From DATBJG01 sp963790545 (GTDB taxonomy: Bacteria; Acidobacteriota; Vicinamibacteria; Vicinamibacterales; JAMQPK01), in NCBI GenBank assembly GCA_963790545.1, contig CAWBPA010000003.1, positions 62,001 through 126,000 of the forward strand: a DNA stretch of 64,000 bases, written 5' to 3'. The notes beneath the pieces were generated by a model. It saw only the letters and a program-made list of their open reading frames with translations, was not told the origin of the DNA and ran no database searches. Every line of letters begins with the position of its first letter. The stretch's first letter is position 1. A program made the position numbers and the translations under genes. Of the stretch, positions 18,870 to 28,283 are shown one piece after another.

Positions 18870-20098
18870 ATGAACAGTACGATTTCAATCGCAGCGTCGT
18901 TGACGTTGATGACAACCGTAGCCACCACCGCTCAGCGACCGCTGGCCTTGGAAATCCGTTTTTCACCCGCCGGACACGTCTACCTGGCCGAAGACAACCG
19001 CCAGTTCGGAATCGCAAACCTGCAAATCCAAAACATCGCGATCGTAAATGCCGGCTCTGAACCCGTACGTGTTGAAGAAGTCCTGATCGAAGTCCTTGCA
19101 GGTGAGGAGGTGGTCAGGACAGAGCGTCATTCTGCGAGCATGCTGGCGTCGCGTTGGAGTCGGCTCAAAGGCTACCTGGATTTGCCGGGGACGATGAAGT
19201 CCGAAGACGCTCGCTACAGGTTTCGAGAGCTCCTGGGAACTCCCCCATCGTTGTCGCCGACAACATCCCTGGAACCCGGCACTGCAATTTACGTGTCTCG
19301 ACGTTTCACGTTTGTTGATGCGGGAGTGCAGATGATCGATGGGAAGCCCACGCCGGTTGGGCCAGACCGGATACGCGTGTCGGTTCGCGGTGTGTCATCC
19401 GGAGGGACCCCGGTGACGAGGCAGAATCACCTGCGGGTCATTCAGTACATACCTACCAACGAGTACCACTTTCCACTCAAGGGTCGCTGGTACATCGCAG
19501 CTTCGGGAAGCGTCCGGAGTCACCACCGTACTCAACCGGTTCACGAGTTCGCCTTGGACCTCATTCAAATTGGCGAAGGAGGCAGGAGCCATAAAGGAAC
19601 CGGGACATCGCATTCCGACTACTACGCGTTCGAGCAAACCGTCCATTCTGTCGCCGACGGCATTGTCGAAACCGTCTATGACGGCATCCTGGACACGCGA
19701 TTGCGTCGTCAGGATGAATCTGTGGAGGCCTATCGAAAAGCAGGTACTCCAACCCATTGCGGCGTCCGACACTCCTCACGGCACGGGCGGGAACCAGGTG
19801 ATCGTCGCACACAAGGACGGCGAATACTCTCTCGTACGCGCACCTCATGAACGACAGTATCCGCGTGAAGAAGGGGGACCACGTCAAGCGCGGCCAAGTG
19901 CTCGGGCAGATCGGGCTCTCCGGTGATGGATACGAACCGCATCTGCACTTCCAGATCACCGATGGCCCACACATCGAGTATTCGCGCGGGATTCCGGCAA
20001 TTTTTGGCAACGTTCGGCCGGTTCGCTTCTCGAGCACCATCGACGACAATGGTCGGCGACAGCTTCAATCGGGAGAATTTGTCGAAACCGTTGATTGA
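18870..20098 (+). CDS. exported M23 (LytM-type) metallopeptidase (two frameshifts)
   Basis: Start ATG 18870 follows GAGAGAGG; the signal peptide is 'ISIAASLTLMTTVATTAQ'. A beta-rich N-terminal domain precedes the peptidase. The catalytic motifs are split across frames: 'HEFALDLIQIG' (HxxxxxD, frame 0), 'GGNQVIVAHKDGEYSL' (frame 1), and 'AHLMNDSIRVKKGDHVKRGQ' to 'EPHLHFQITDG' (HxH, frame 2). Inserted bases near 19740 and 19840 explain the shifts; the corrected protein is about 409 residues. It would cleave peptidoglycan cross-links in the periplasm. All metal ligands are present, so loss of function is not evident apart from the shifts. Confidence 0.8.
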
Positions 20099-20128
20099 CA
20101 GGCGTGCTCCGCGCAGCTTCGGTCCAAC

Positions 20129-20245
20129 GTCAACAAGAGATTAGGAGGCCAAGAGAGTCTGTTTTGAGGGACGAACCACACCCCCGAGCGGGTTCGATGC
20201 CACGTGAACAAGAGAGTAAGAGGCCAGGAGAATCCGATTTTCGAA
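20129..20245. repeat. two degenerate 40-bp direct repeats, 75 bp apart
   Basis: GTCAACAAGAGATTAGGAGG from 20129 recurs as GTGAACAAGAGAGTAAGAGG from 20204; the match continues imperfectly for about 20 bp more. Between them CGAACC and GGTTCG can pair. The 20099-20360 interval holds no gene. Confidence 0.6.
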
Positions 20246-20360
20246 GTGGCTCCTGATCTTCTAGCCTTCTGTTGAAGGTTTGTGTGAGGGCGAACCCTCC
20301 TCATCTCCTGTTGAAGCCCTGTTGAGGGCCGACGAGCAGGTTCTTGACGATCCACCTCAT

Positions 20361-20383
20361 TTTGTTTTACTGTGTAAAACAAA
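20361..20383 (+). promoter_or_regulatory. perfect 23-bp palindrome at the padR start, probable autoregulatory operator
   Basis: TTTGTTTTAC (20361-20370), spacer TGT, GTAAAACAAA (20374-20383). The last A is the first base of the PadR ATG. A TTGACG at 20344-20349 and TACTGT at 20368-20373 could be a promoter with 18-bp spacing, so the operator would cover the -10 region and the transcript could be leaderless. Confidence 0.7.
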
Positions 20384-20715
20384 TGCCCCGAGGAGAATTT
20401 CTCGGTTCTCTGGAACACATCGTCCTTCTCGCGCTCGTGCGGCTCGGGTCGAATGCGTACGGCATGACCGTGCGCCGGGAGATCGAGCAACGCACCGGCC
20501 GGAACATTTCGATTGGCGCTGTGTACACCACCCTGGAACGGCTCGAAGCGAAAGGCTACGTCAGATCTGTCGTGGGAGAACCCACTGCAGAACGTGGAGG
20601 ACGGGCCAAACGACTGTTCCAGATTGAAGCGGACGGTCAGTCAGCTTTGCGGACGTCGCAGGATGCGATTCGTAAGATGACCCGCGGATTGAGAGACCGA
20701 TGGGGAACCACATGA
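20383..20715 (+). CDS. PadR-family transcriptional regulator
   Basis: 110 residues from ATG 20383 ('MPRGEFLGSLEHIVLLALVRL'). The winged helix is typical: 'NAYGMTVRREIEQRTGRNISIGAVYTTLERLEAKGYVR', then the wing 'RGGRAKRLFQI'. The in-frame start at 20344 would put the operator inside the gene and is less likely. The stop overlaps the ATG of the membrane protein (ATGA). In Acidobacteriota such PadR genes repress adjacent ABC-permease-like genes, and the palindrome at the start supports autoregulation. Confidence 0.9.
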   Translation: MPRGEFLGSLEHIVLLALVRLGSNAYGMTVRREIEQRTGRNISIGAVYTTLERLEAKGYVRSVVGEPTAERGGRAKRLFQIEADGQSALRTSQDAIRKMTRGLRDRWGTT

Positions 20716-21290
20716 GCCGTCAGTCACCATCGCGAGTCGGAAACTGGTTGATCGGCCGCGTCGTGAACGAGAGGAACAGAGAGGCGGTACTAGGCGATCT
20801 GGCCGAAGAATACGTCCTTCGTGCAAGGTCGACCGACGCTTCAACGGTTTTGCTGTGGTATTGGGGGCAGGTCTGTCGATCTCTTCCACCGCTGCTCTGG
20901 GCCGCCTTCAAAGGCGGACGCTGGCTTCCCACGTTGATTGTCGCGATGGGTGCGTACATCGTGGCCGGACTGTTCGAATTCGCCGCAACCGCGGCGCTCG
21001 CGAAGCTGATGGCGCCAGCCGGACGCATCTTCACACTCCTCGTGCTATCTGTGGGCCTGGCGAGCATGATGATGAGCGGCTACCTTGCTGCCTGGGTTCG
21101 TCCCAGAGCCGCAACGGTCCTGGCTGGAATTGTGCTGCTTGTCGTGGCCAGCCTCATGGTGAGATTCGGCGACAGCATGCCGTGGTGGTATCAACTGGCC
21201 TTCCTCACCACGGGCCCGTTGGCAGCCTTCGGAGGCGGATCGCTCTGCATGAGACAGCGAAAGAGCAGGGATCGGCCACCATTAGCGTGA
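20712..21290 (+). CDS. permease-prefix-domain membrane protein
   Basis: 192 residues from ATG 20712, which overlaps the padR stop. The N-terminal part ('ERNREAVLGDLAEEYVLRAR', 'WYWGQVCRSLPPLLW') is the short prefix domain normally found in front of MacB/FtsX-type permeases in Acidobacteriota. Here it is followed by four membrane segments ('LIVAMGAYIVAGLFEF', 'IFTLLVLSVGLASMMM', 'TVLAGIVLLVVASLMV', 'LAFLTTGPLAAFGGG') in place of a permease. It is therefore a stand-alone form, cotranscribed with padR. Confidence 0.75.
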   Translation: MSRQSPSRVGNWLIGRVVNERNREAVLGDLAEEYVLRARSTDASTVLLWYWGQVCRSLPPLLWAAFKGGRWLPTLIVAMGAYIVAGLFEFAATAALAKLMAPAGRIFTLLVLSVGLASMMMSGYLAAWVRPRAATVLAGIVLLVVASLMVRFGDSMPWWYQLAFLTTGPLAAFGGGSLCMRQRKSRDRPPLA

Positions 21291-21436
21291 AAGTCCTCTA
21301 CGTCGATGAGGTGACCTATTTCGATCCGACGACCGACAAGCGGCTCAACGGGTTAGAGGCCATGAAAACCCGATTCGCACCAATGAAGGACCTTAAGCTC
21401 CCATTTACCAGCCCGCGTTATGAAATGACTTCCTGA
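21287..21436 (+). pseudogene. fragment of a SnoaL/NTF2-like gene
   Basis: About 49 codons in frame 2 read 'VKVLYVDEVTYFDPTTDKRL', then 'GLEAMKTRFAPMKDL' and a final 'PRYEM', as in the middle of SnoaL/ketosteroid-isomerase-like proteins. Both ends of the domain are missing, and there is no start codon or ribosome site. It ends in TGA overlapping the next gene's ATG, so the stub may act only as that gene's leader. Confidence 0.5.
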
Positions 21437-21996
21437 TGACAGCGGAACTCGAGACGCTCGACGTTCGAAGTCGCCCACAGTGGCGAGCCTGGCTGGCGAA
21501 GCACCACACGTCGAGCCCAGGGATCTGGCTCGTGTTTTACAAGGCCCACACCGGCGTGAAATCGATGCCCTACGAAGATGCCGTTCGTGAGGCACTGTGC
21601 TTCGGGTGGATCGACAGTCTCATCAAACGTCTCGACGACGACCGATATGCCCTCAAGATTACGCCGCGGAAACCTACGAGCAAGTGGTCGGCCCTCAATC
21701 GGAAACGATGGCGGGAACTCAAGGCAGCGGGGTGTCTCACGCGGGCTGGCCTCATGGCGGCACCCACGAACAACACGTACGCACCTAAACCAGTCATTCC
21801 GGATCTTCCGGCCTACATAGCCAAAGAACTCAAACGAAAACCCAAAGCGTGGGAGTTCTTTCGGAAGCTGGCGCCCACCTACCGGCGCAACTTCGTTCGG
21901 TGGATTCACATCGCAAAACGGCCAGAGACACGGGACAAACGTCTCCGCCATTCGATTGATCTGCTCGCCGCCGGAAAAAAGCTCGGATTGAAGTAG
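21436..21996 (+). CDS. YdeI/OmpD-associated-type protein
   Basis: 186 residues from ATG 21436. It shows the YdeI pattern: 'SRPQWRAWLAKHHTSSPGIW', 'YEDAVREALCFGWIDSLIKR', 'ITPRKPTSKWSALNRKRW', and a C-terminal bacteriocin-protection-like helix ('KAWEFFRKLAPTYRRNFVRW'). Length and order match the family. It is cytoplasmic; related proteins are implicated in resistance to polymyxin or bacteriocins, but the biochemical role is unclear. The start overlaps the stop of the NTF2-like fragment. Confidence 0.85.
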   Translation: MTAELETLDVRSRPQWRAWLAKHHTSSPGIWLVFYKAHTGVKSMPYEDAVREALCFGWIDSLIKRLDDDRYALKITPRKPTSKWSALNRKRWRELKAAGCLTRAGLMAAPTNNTYAPKPVIPDLPAYIAKELKRKPKAWEFFRKLAPTYRRNFVRWIHIAKRPETRDKRLRHSIDLLAAGKKLGLK

Positions 21997-22005
21997 TCAG
22001 CGTCG

Positions 22006-22416
22006 CTATTCGACGTCGACTTCAGTCCAGCCGCTTCGAAGGAGCGAGAGCTTCAGCATCTCGGCTCGATTCACCAGCGTCACGATATCCGCGTGCTGTT
22101 CGGTGATCCTGGCGGGTTGACTTCCTTCGGGGTGGTCTTCAAGGACGAACGCCAGGCCTTCCGGAAGCTCGAAGGCCAGGCACCAGAGATCCGGTTGTCC
22201 GGCAGTCATGAGTCGCCAGAGGATGAGACCCCCGGCTGTGAGCTCTGAGAATTCCGTCGGCTGGCGTCCAGTGTGATTTAATCCATCCATATGATGTTCC
22301 AGGCCTGCCCCTGTGAAAGGCAAGGACCGTACCTGCAACCGCCGCGTCCAACCGCGTAGATGTCGCCATAGTTCGTTGGGAGGGTCTTCGACTCGATTTC
22401 GAAGGACCCAAAACAC
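22006..22416 (-). CDS. hypothetical protein
   Basis: Up to 136 residues. The C-terminal 85 residues have protein-like composition ('GLILWRLMTAGQPDLWCLAF', 'GLAFVLEDHPEGSQPARI', 'VTLVNRAEMLKLSLL'). The first 45 are arginine-rich and may be out of frame. No family is recognised. It converges with the YdeI-like gene 9 bp away. Confidence 0.45.
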   Translation of the reverse strand: MFWVLRNRVEDPPNELWRHLRGWTRRLQVRSLPFTGAGLEHHMDGLNHTGRQPTEFSELTAGGLILWRLMTAGQPDLWCLAFELPEGLAFVLEDHPEGSQPARITEQHADIVTLVNRAEMLKLSLLRSGWTEVDVE

Positions 22417-22542
22417 GCGAGTTTTTTCTGCCGCACGGATGACTTGTTCACCGGGGCCCCGCTCACTCGCAGCACTGTCGGCCCGCGTGATAGATCAGAT
22501 CTGGAAGTCGAAGGAGAGAGTGAAATCTTGCCGAAGAGGTTG

Positions 22543-23830
22543 TCAGTTCACCGGTTCTATTCTGAGGATCACCCCGTTGGGATCCACGTCACTCGTCTGA
22601 CCCGACCCCTCGGTTCTCTTTTCGGTGGCCACATACAGATAGCCGTCGGGGCCCTGCACCACATCGCGAAAACGCGCGTCGAGCTGCATGAGAAGCGACT
22701 CTCGCCTCTCTGACTGCGGCGGAGGCTGGTCGAAGGCCACGCGCTGAAGTTGCTGGCCGTTGAGCGCGCCCAGGAAAAGGTTTCCCTTCCACCACGGAAA
22801 CCGATCGCCTGTATAAAACATCAAGCTCGATGGGCTGATCGAGGGCATCCAGTACATCACCGGCATCTCCATGCCAGGCCGCCACCACGACTGTTCCGAC
22901 ACGAGCGCGTTGTTGTAGATCCGGCCCAGCGAGACGACCGGCCACGCCGTAGTTGCCTCCCGGAACGAGCAGGTTGAGCTCGTCACCTCCCATAGGCCCG
23001 ATCTCGGTCGCCCAGAGTGCTCGCGTGTCGGGATGCCACGCCAGGCCCGTCGCGTTCCGATGTCCGTACGTGTAGATTTGCCCACGTGCTCCAGGGCGTC
23101 CGACAAACGGATTGTCGGACGGAATCCCGCCATCGTCGCGGATCCGCAGCACCTTGCCAACGTCGCTGGCAAGGTCCTGAGCGAGCATGCGCACGGCGGT
23201 GTCGTTGTTCGCGAAATTCCGATCGTGATCGTTCACGGTCATGTAGATCATTCCGTCTGGCCCGAACATCGCGCGACCCGAGATTGGTCCTCCCATGACC
23301 CAAGCCTCAGCCACGAACACATCGCGGAGATCGACGAGCGATGTGTCCTCGAGCCGCGCCCGCGCCAGCGCCATGGAGGTCATGCCATCCGGCCGGCCTT
23401 TCAAGTAGTAGAGATAGATGAAACGGTTTTGCGCGAACTGTGGATGGACCAGCACCGAGTTGAGGGCTCGCGCGTCCAGCGAGGCAACCGGCCAACCAGC
23501 GATCGGTCGTGCGTCGAGCTGACCGTCGCGGATGATCCGCAACCGGCCAGGGAGCTCGGTCACGAGCATGCTGCGGCCGTCTGGCAAAAAGGCAATATGC
23601 CAGGGCCTCACGAGTCCCGTCGCCACGGGTACCACGCGGATTTGATGCAGTGTCCCCCGCTGGCAACCGCCGTGCAACTGGCCATTAGGAGAGCAGGGGC
23701 CCGGCGTGTAGGTATCGAAGACAAGCGATTGGCCGGACTCGGAGTTCGGGCGCTGAGCGCTCGTATTGATTGCGAACGACCCGAGAACGACCACGATAGC
23801 GACCCAGCCAGACAGGGACTGTCGATTCAT
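22543..23830 (-). CDS. exported PQQ-type sugar (glucose/sorbosone) dehydrogenase (one frameshift)
   Basis: About 429 residues from ATG 23830, with signal peptide ('WVAIVVVLGSFAINTSA'). The beta-propeller motifs are clear: 'GLVRPWHIAFLPDGRSMLVT', 'GRLRIIRDG', 'YGHRNATGLAWHP' (conserved His region), 'EIGPMGGDELNLL', 'PWWKGNLFLGAL' and 'GPDGYLYVATE'. The reading changes frame near 22936; deleting one G gives the expected 'GGNYGWPVVS'. The enzyme would oxidise a sugar or alcohol in the periplasm with PQQ. It is third in a minus-strand operon after DUF6152 and DUF3500 genes, 27 bp downstream of the latter. Confidence 0.82.
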
Positions 23831-23857
23831 GGCACCTCGCTCCAGCCTCCGCGGGCA

Positions 23858-25069
<1,212 letters not shown>

Positions 25070-25115
25070 ACTCACCTCCCGATGATCCGAAGTCTGACCA
25101 AACAGCCAGGCTGGA

Positions 25116-25514
25116 TTACTGTCGCCCATCCAACCAGGGACGGCTGACAACGAGCACTTCGCCGCCTTCGCGCTCGATGCGCTTGACGAGCCCGCCGCGC
25201 GGGTCGGTCTTCGACGGGTACATGACAAGTGACACCGTCTCTCCCTTGTGCAGCGTCGCGCTGGACCACCCACGCTGCTGAGCCCAGTTCAATGGTGGCC
25301 CTTCGCCATTCCATGCCTCAGTGCGGTCCCGACCCCCGACCGACAGGTAAATCCAGACATGAGGATTCGTCCAGCGCCATTCAGTGACGACACCTGTCAC
25401 GGCAATCTCGCGAGTGACGTCGTAACTGGCAGAGCCGTGGTGCGCTGACGCGGCGGCCGCCAGGAGGAGGCTCGCGAGAAGCCCACGCCCGGCATGTCGT
25501 AAGAGCCTCGCCAC
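25116..25514 (-). CDS. exported DUF6152-family protein
   Basis: About 132 residues if GTG 25514 is the start. TTG 25550 is possible but would overlap the opposite promoter. A signal peptide ('LLASLLLAAAASA') is followed at once by 'HHGSASYDVTREIAVTGVV', 'WRWTNPHVWIYL' and 'GETVSLVMYPSKTDPRGGLV', the usual DUF6152 layout. The mature N-terminal HH pair suggests metal binding, which is my inference. First gene of the three-gene exported operon; divergent from the gene at 25605. Confidence 0.8.
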   Translation of the reverse strand: MARLLRHAGRGLLASLLLAAAASAHHGSASYDVTREIAVTGVVTEWRWTNPHVWIYLSVGGRDRTEAWNGEGPPLNWAQQRGWSSATLHKGETVSLVMYPSKTDPRGGLVKRIEREGGEVLVVSRPWLDGRQ

Positions 25515-25533
25515 AAAATTAGTCTGCTTGGAG

Positions 25534-25562
25534 TTCCACCGCAATTGCAAGGGCCGTATAAT
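25534..25562 (+). promoter_or_regulatory. sigma-70-type promoter for the gene at 25605
   Basis: A perfect TATAAT at 25557-25562 with a weak TTCCAC at 25534-25539 (17-bp spacing). Transcription would begin near 25569, giving a leader of about 36 nt with AGGAGGA before ATG 25605. Confidence 0.55.
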
Positions 25563-25604
25563 CGCTTCCTACTCGTCACCTCGCCGATTGTGAGGAGGAT
25601 CCGA

Positions 25605-26693
25605 ATGAGGAAGCGATTCACCGTGTCGTTCGGCGCCCTGGCGGCGGCGATGGCTGTCGTTTCCCTGGTGTCCGCCCCTCTCCTCGCCCAGGCTCCAGCG
25701 ACCGCAGGCATACGAGCCGCAGAAGGCTGGACGGCACCACGAACTCCCTGGGGTGTTCCCGATCTGCAAGGTGTGTGGACCAGCGACGATATGCGCGGCG
25801 TGCCGATGCAGCGCCCCGAGGAGTTTGGCGAGCGACGTCTTCTGAACGACAAGGAATTCTCGGAGCGTGAAGCGCAGAACCAGGTCGCGCGTGATCGGGA
25901 GGCCAGCCGGGTCGGCGCATTCCGCAACGAAATGGGGACGCGCTCGTTTCGGCAAACCTCGCTGGTCATCGCGCCAGCCAACGGCCGGACCCCTCCGCTG
26001 ACGCCCGCAGCCGATCGGAAGTCCGCCGAAATTCGCGAACGCCGCGGTGCCGCCCCAGCGTCATGGGAAGACCGCAGCTTGTACGATCGCTGTATCACCC
26101 GTGGCCCACTCGGCTCGATCCTTCCCGTGATTTACGGCAACGGCCTGCGTATCGTCCAGGCACCGGACTATTTCGTCATCAGCTACGAGATGGTGCATGA
26201 CACACGCGTCATTCCCTTGGACGGCCGCCCGCACGTCGGCACCGGCATTCGTCAGCACATGGGCGATGCGCGTGGACGCTGGGAAGGCAACACTCTGGTC
26301 ATCGAGTCGACCAACTTCAACGACAAGATTGCCATCGGCGTCAACGGCAATGGCTTCCCGACGACCGACTCGCTTCGACTGGTGGAGCGTCTCACGCGCG
26401 TCAATGAACACACCATCAACTACGAGGTGACGATCGACGATCCCAAGACCTTCACAGGTCCGTGGACGATGCTGATCCCGTTGACGACGCAGCCAGGCTA
26501 CCTGCTGTTGCCGTATGAGTGCCACGAAGGAAACCTGGCCATGAGCAACATTCTGAGCGCGGCGCGCTCGTGGGATAAGGCGGCCGCGGAGGCGGCCGCC
26601 AAGGGTCTCCCGCCGCCGGCCTCGCCGTGGCTGGGCGGTCTCAACCCGCCACAGGCTCAAGCCGATCCTGCACGGAGGGAGTCGGAACAATAG
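25605..26693 (+). CDS. exported Acidobacteria-type protein, family A ('PDLQGVW')
   Basis: 362 residues from ATG 25605 with AGGAGGA upstream. Signal peptide ('GALAAAMAVVSLVSAPLLAQ'). The core reads 'TPWGVPDLQGVWTSDDMRG', 'RCITRGPLG', 'RIVQAPDYFVISYEMVHDTR', 'IPLDGRPHVGTG', 'GDARGRWEGNTLVIESTNF' and 'ITYEVTIDD'-like 'NYEVTIDDPKTFTGPWTM'. The protein at 59633-60424 is a paralogue with the same ordered motifs. These secreted proteins are abundant in Acidobacteriota; no activity is established. It is divergent from the DUF6152 operon. Confidence 0.75.
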   Translation: MRKRFTVSFGALAAAMAVVSLVSAPLLAQAPATAGIRAAEGWTAPRTPWGVPDLQGVWTSDDMRGVPMQRPEEFGERRLLNDKEFSEREAQNQVARDREASRVGAFRNEMGTRSFRQTSLVIAPANGRTPPLTPAADRKSAEIRERRGAAPASWEDRSLYDRCITRGPLGSILPVIYGNGLRIVQAPDYFVISYEMVHDTRVIPLDGRPHVGTGIRQHMGDARGRWEGNTLVIESTNFNDKIAIGVNGNGFPTTDSLRLVERLTRVNEHTINYEVTIDDPKTFTGPWTMLIPLTTQPGYLLLPYECHEGNLAMSNILSAARSWDKAAAEAAAKGLPPPASPWLGGLNPPQAQADPARRESEQ

Positions 26694-26713
26694 AAGAGGT
26701 GCCGGCACCCTTT

Positions 26714-27370
26714 TCAGCCACGAAGATCGAGCGCCCAGCAGCCGCGCACGCTGACGATCTCTCCCTGTTCAACCTGCACGGGCGTCGCGAAGCCGGGACT
26801 GTGGGTCACGAACGTGTGGTATTCGCCATTCTCACCGCACGGGTCGACGCCCAGTTCCATGAGCCTGCGGACAGTATCGGCGGTCAGTTCCGTCCCAAGC
26901 CAGGTGGAATCCAGACAGCGCGCGCTGACCGTGACGATCAATGCGCGGCCATTCAATTGAAGAAATCGCTGCACCACCTGAAGCGTCGGCATCCCCCAGA
27001 GAGGTTCCACCGCGCTCAGCCCTGCGGCCGCGGCAAAGCGTTCGGCTGAGGCACGATGTTCGGGATAGACGATGTCGCCGTAAATCACGTGGCTCACGCC
27101 GTAGTCCGACCTCAGTTCACGCAATCCGTCAACGAATTCCTGTTCGTAGGAGCTCCAATCACATCGGCGCGTGACGTGATGGATGCCCATCGCATCGGTT
27201 TGCTGTCGCAGCAGTTCTACTCGGAGGCCATGCGATCGGCTTCGTGCCCCCGATTCATCGACCATCGTCAAGCCGGCCACGATCTCGAATGCGTCTTTCG
27301 ACGATTCGAACGCCGTACAACTGTCCTTGCCACCGCTCCATGAGATGGCCGCGCGAGGTCTGAGGGGCAT
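26714..27370 (-). CDS. Dph6/DUF71-type ATP pyrophosphatase (diphthine-ammonia ligase-like)
   Basis: 218 residues. The N-terminal 'AAISWSGGKDSCTAFESSKD' is the PP-loop ATP pyrophosphatase motif. 'VIYGDIVYPEHRASAERFAA', 'GLSAVEPLWGM' and 'DPCGENGEYHTFV' are the C-terminal signatures of the diphthine-ammonia ligase-like family. Bacteria lack diphthamide, so this member probably amidates or activates another substrate. It lies 3 bp downstream of the DinB-like gene, so the two are translationally linked. Confidence 0.85.
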   Translation of the reverse strand: MPLRPRAAISWSGGKDSCTAFESSKDAFEIVAGLTMVDESGARSRSHGLRVELLRQQTDAMGIHHVTRRCDWSSYEQEFVDGLRELRSDYGVSHVIYGDIVYPEHRASAERFAAAAGLSAVEPLWGMPTLQVVQRFLQLNGRALIVTVSARCLDSTWLGTELTADTVRRLMELGVDPCGENGEYHTFVTHSPGFATPVQVEQGEIVSVRGCWALDLRG

Positions 27371-27373
27371 ATC

Positions 27374-27880
27374 CTATGTAGCTGCTACCGGCGCATCGAC
27401 ACCGGCCCAGAGGTTCATCGTGCTGAGCTCCTCGCGGCCGCAAGCTTTCAGGTACACGAACAGCTGGGTACGGTACGCCGCGCAACCGCACAGCACGAGG
27501 TTGACAACGAAGGCCCCGCGTGTGGTCTTGTTGCCGAACATCGTGATCTCGCCACGAAAATCGGCGTCGGACATGTCCCCCAGATGCTTGGCGTACGTGT
27601 CGGATTGCGCGGCAATTGCCGCGACCGTTTGATCGAAGTCTCGGGCGGCGGCCGCCTTCTCGGCTACGGTCCAGATTGCCGGGTCGAACGTACCGGCCTT
27701 GGCGAATTCGACGAGCGTCGGGCCCATGATCGTCAGGTATTTCAACAGCTCGATCGTGCTGCGCTGTTTTGGGGTGGGACGGTAATCGAGCATCGCGCGA
27801 TCGATTTTGCTGGCGAGGTGAACGAGAATCCGGACTTCGTGTTGCAATGAAGCGATGAGCTCAGACTTGGTCAGAACCAT
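27374..27880 (-). CDS. DinB-like four-helix protein
   Basis: 168 residues from ATG 27880. 'LIASLQHEVRILVHLASKI', 'LDYRPTPKQRSTIELLKYLT' and the C-terminal 'AAYRTQLFVYLKACG' follow the DinB/DUF1993 four-helix pattern. The usual three metal-binding histidines are not all apparent, so metal binding is doubtful. It shares an operon with the ATP pyrophosphatase gene. Its upstream region is the large palindromic element at 27916-28201. Confidence 0.7.
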   Translation of the reverse strand: MVLTKSELIASLQHEVRILVHLASKIDRAMLDYRPTPKQRSTIELLKYLTIMGPTLVEFAKAGTFDPAIWTVAEKAAAARDFDQTVAAIAAQSDTYAKHLGDMSDADFRGEITMFGNKTTRGAFVVNLVLCGCAAYRTQLFVYLKACGREELSTMNLWAGVDAPVAAT

Positions 27881-27915
27881 ATATTTGTCCTCTCGTGTAA
27901 AAGGGACGGCAGGAT

Positions 27916-28201
27916 ATCACGGGTCGCGGATCACCGCGGATCACGGCGGATCAATCACGGCGGATCACCGTGGATGGCGACCGGCAGCCTGGCGAGAGCC
28001 AGGCTCGTGGAAGGTGAACGATCGAGGATCAGAACGCCGAACTGTTCCTATGGGGCGTTCTGATCCTCGATCGTTCACCTTCCACGCGCGCCTGTGGCGC
28101 GGCCGGTCGCCGGGACCCTGCGTAGAGTGTCGGTGTCTGGCCAGTGGTGACACCCGGCGAGAGATCCGCGTAAATCCGCGTGGAATCCGCGTCCCGTGAT
28201 G
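27916..28201. repeat. 285-bp nested palindrome able to form a fully paired four-way junction
   Basis: Four perfect stems abut with no unpaired base. The outer stem is GGCGACCGGC (27976-27985) with GCCGGTCGCC (28102-28111). Hairpin A is AGCCTGGC, loop GAGA, GCCAGGCT (27986-28005). A 33-bp inverted repeat (28006-28038 with 28054-28086) has a 15-nt loop. Hairpin B is CGCGCC, TGT, GGCGCG (28087-28101). Outside this lie imperfect inverted arms of GCGGAT units beginning ATCACGGG (27916) and ending CCCGTGAT (28201). It fills the gap between two divergent genes. It could be a non-autonomous mobile element, or a structured RNA or DNA site. Confidence 0.8.
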
Positions 28202-28283
28202 CATTTGCTGTTACCGTCGGTTCGCCGCGCTGAAGTGCCACTTCAAGCTGCGCTTCCACTCCCCATCACGGATAATGGTCGGC

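Noticed and set aside
27855..28259. Open frames across the four-way-junction element
   Set aside because: They exist on both strands only because the DNA is palindromic.
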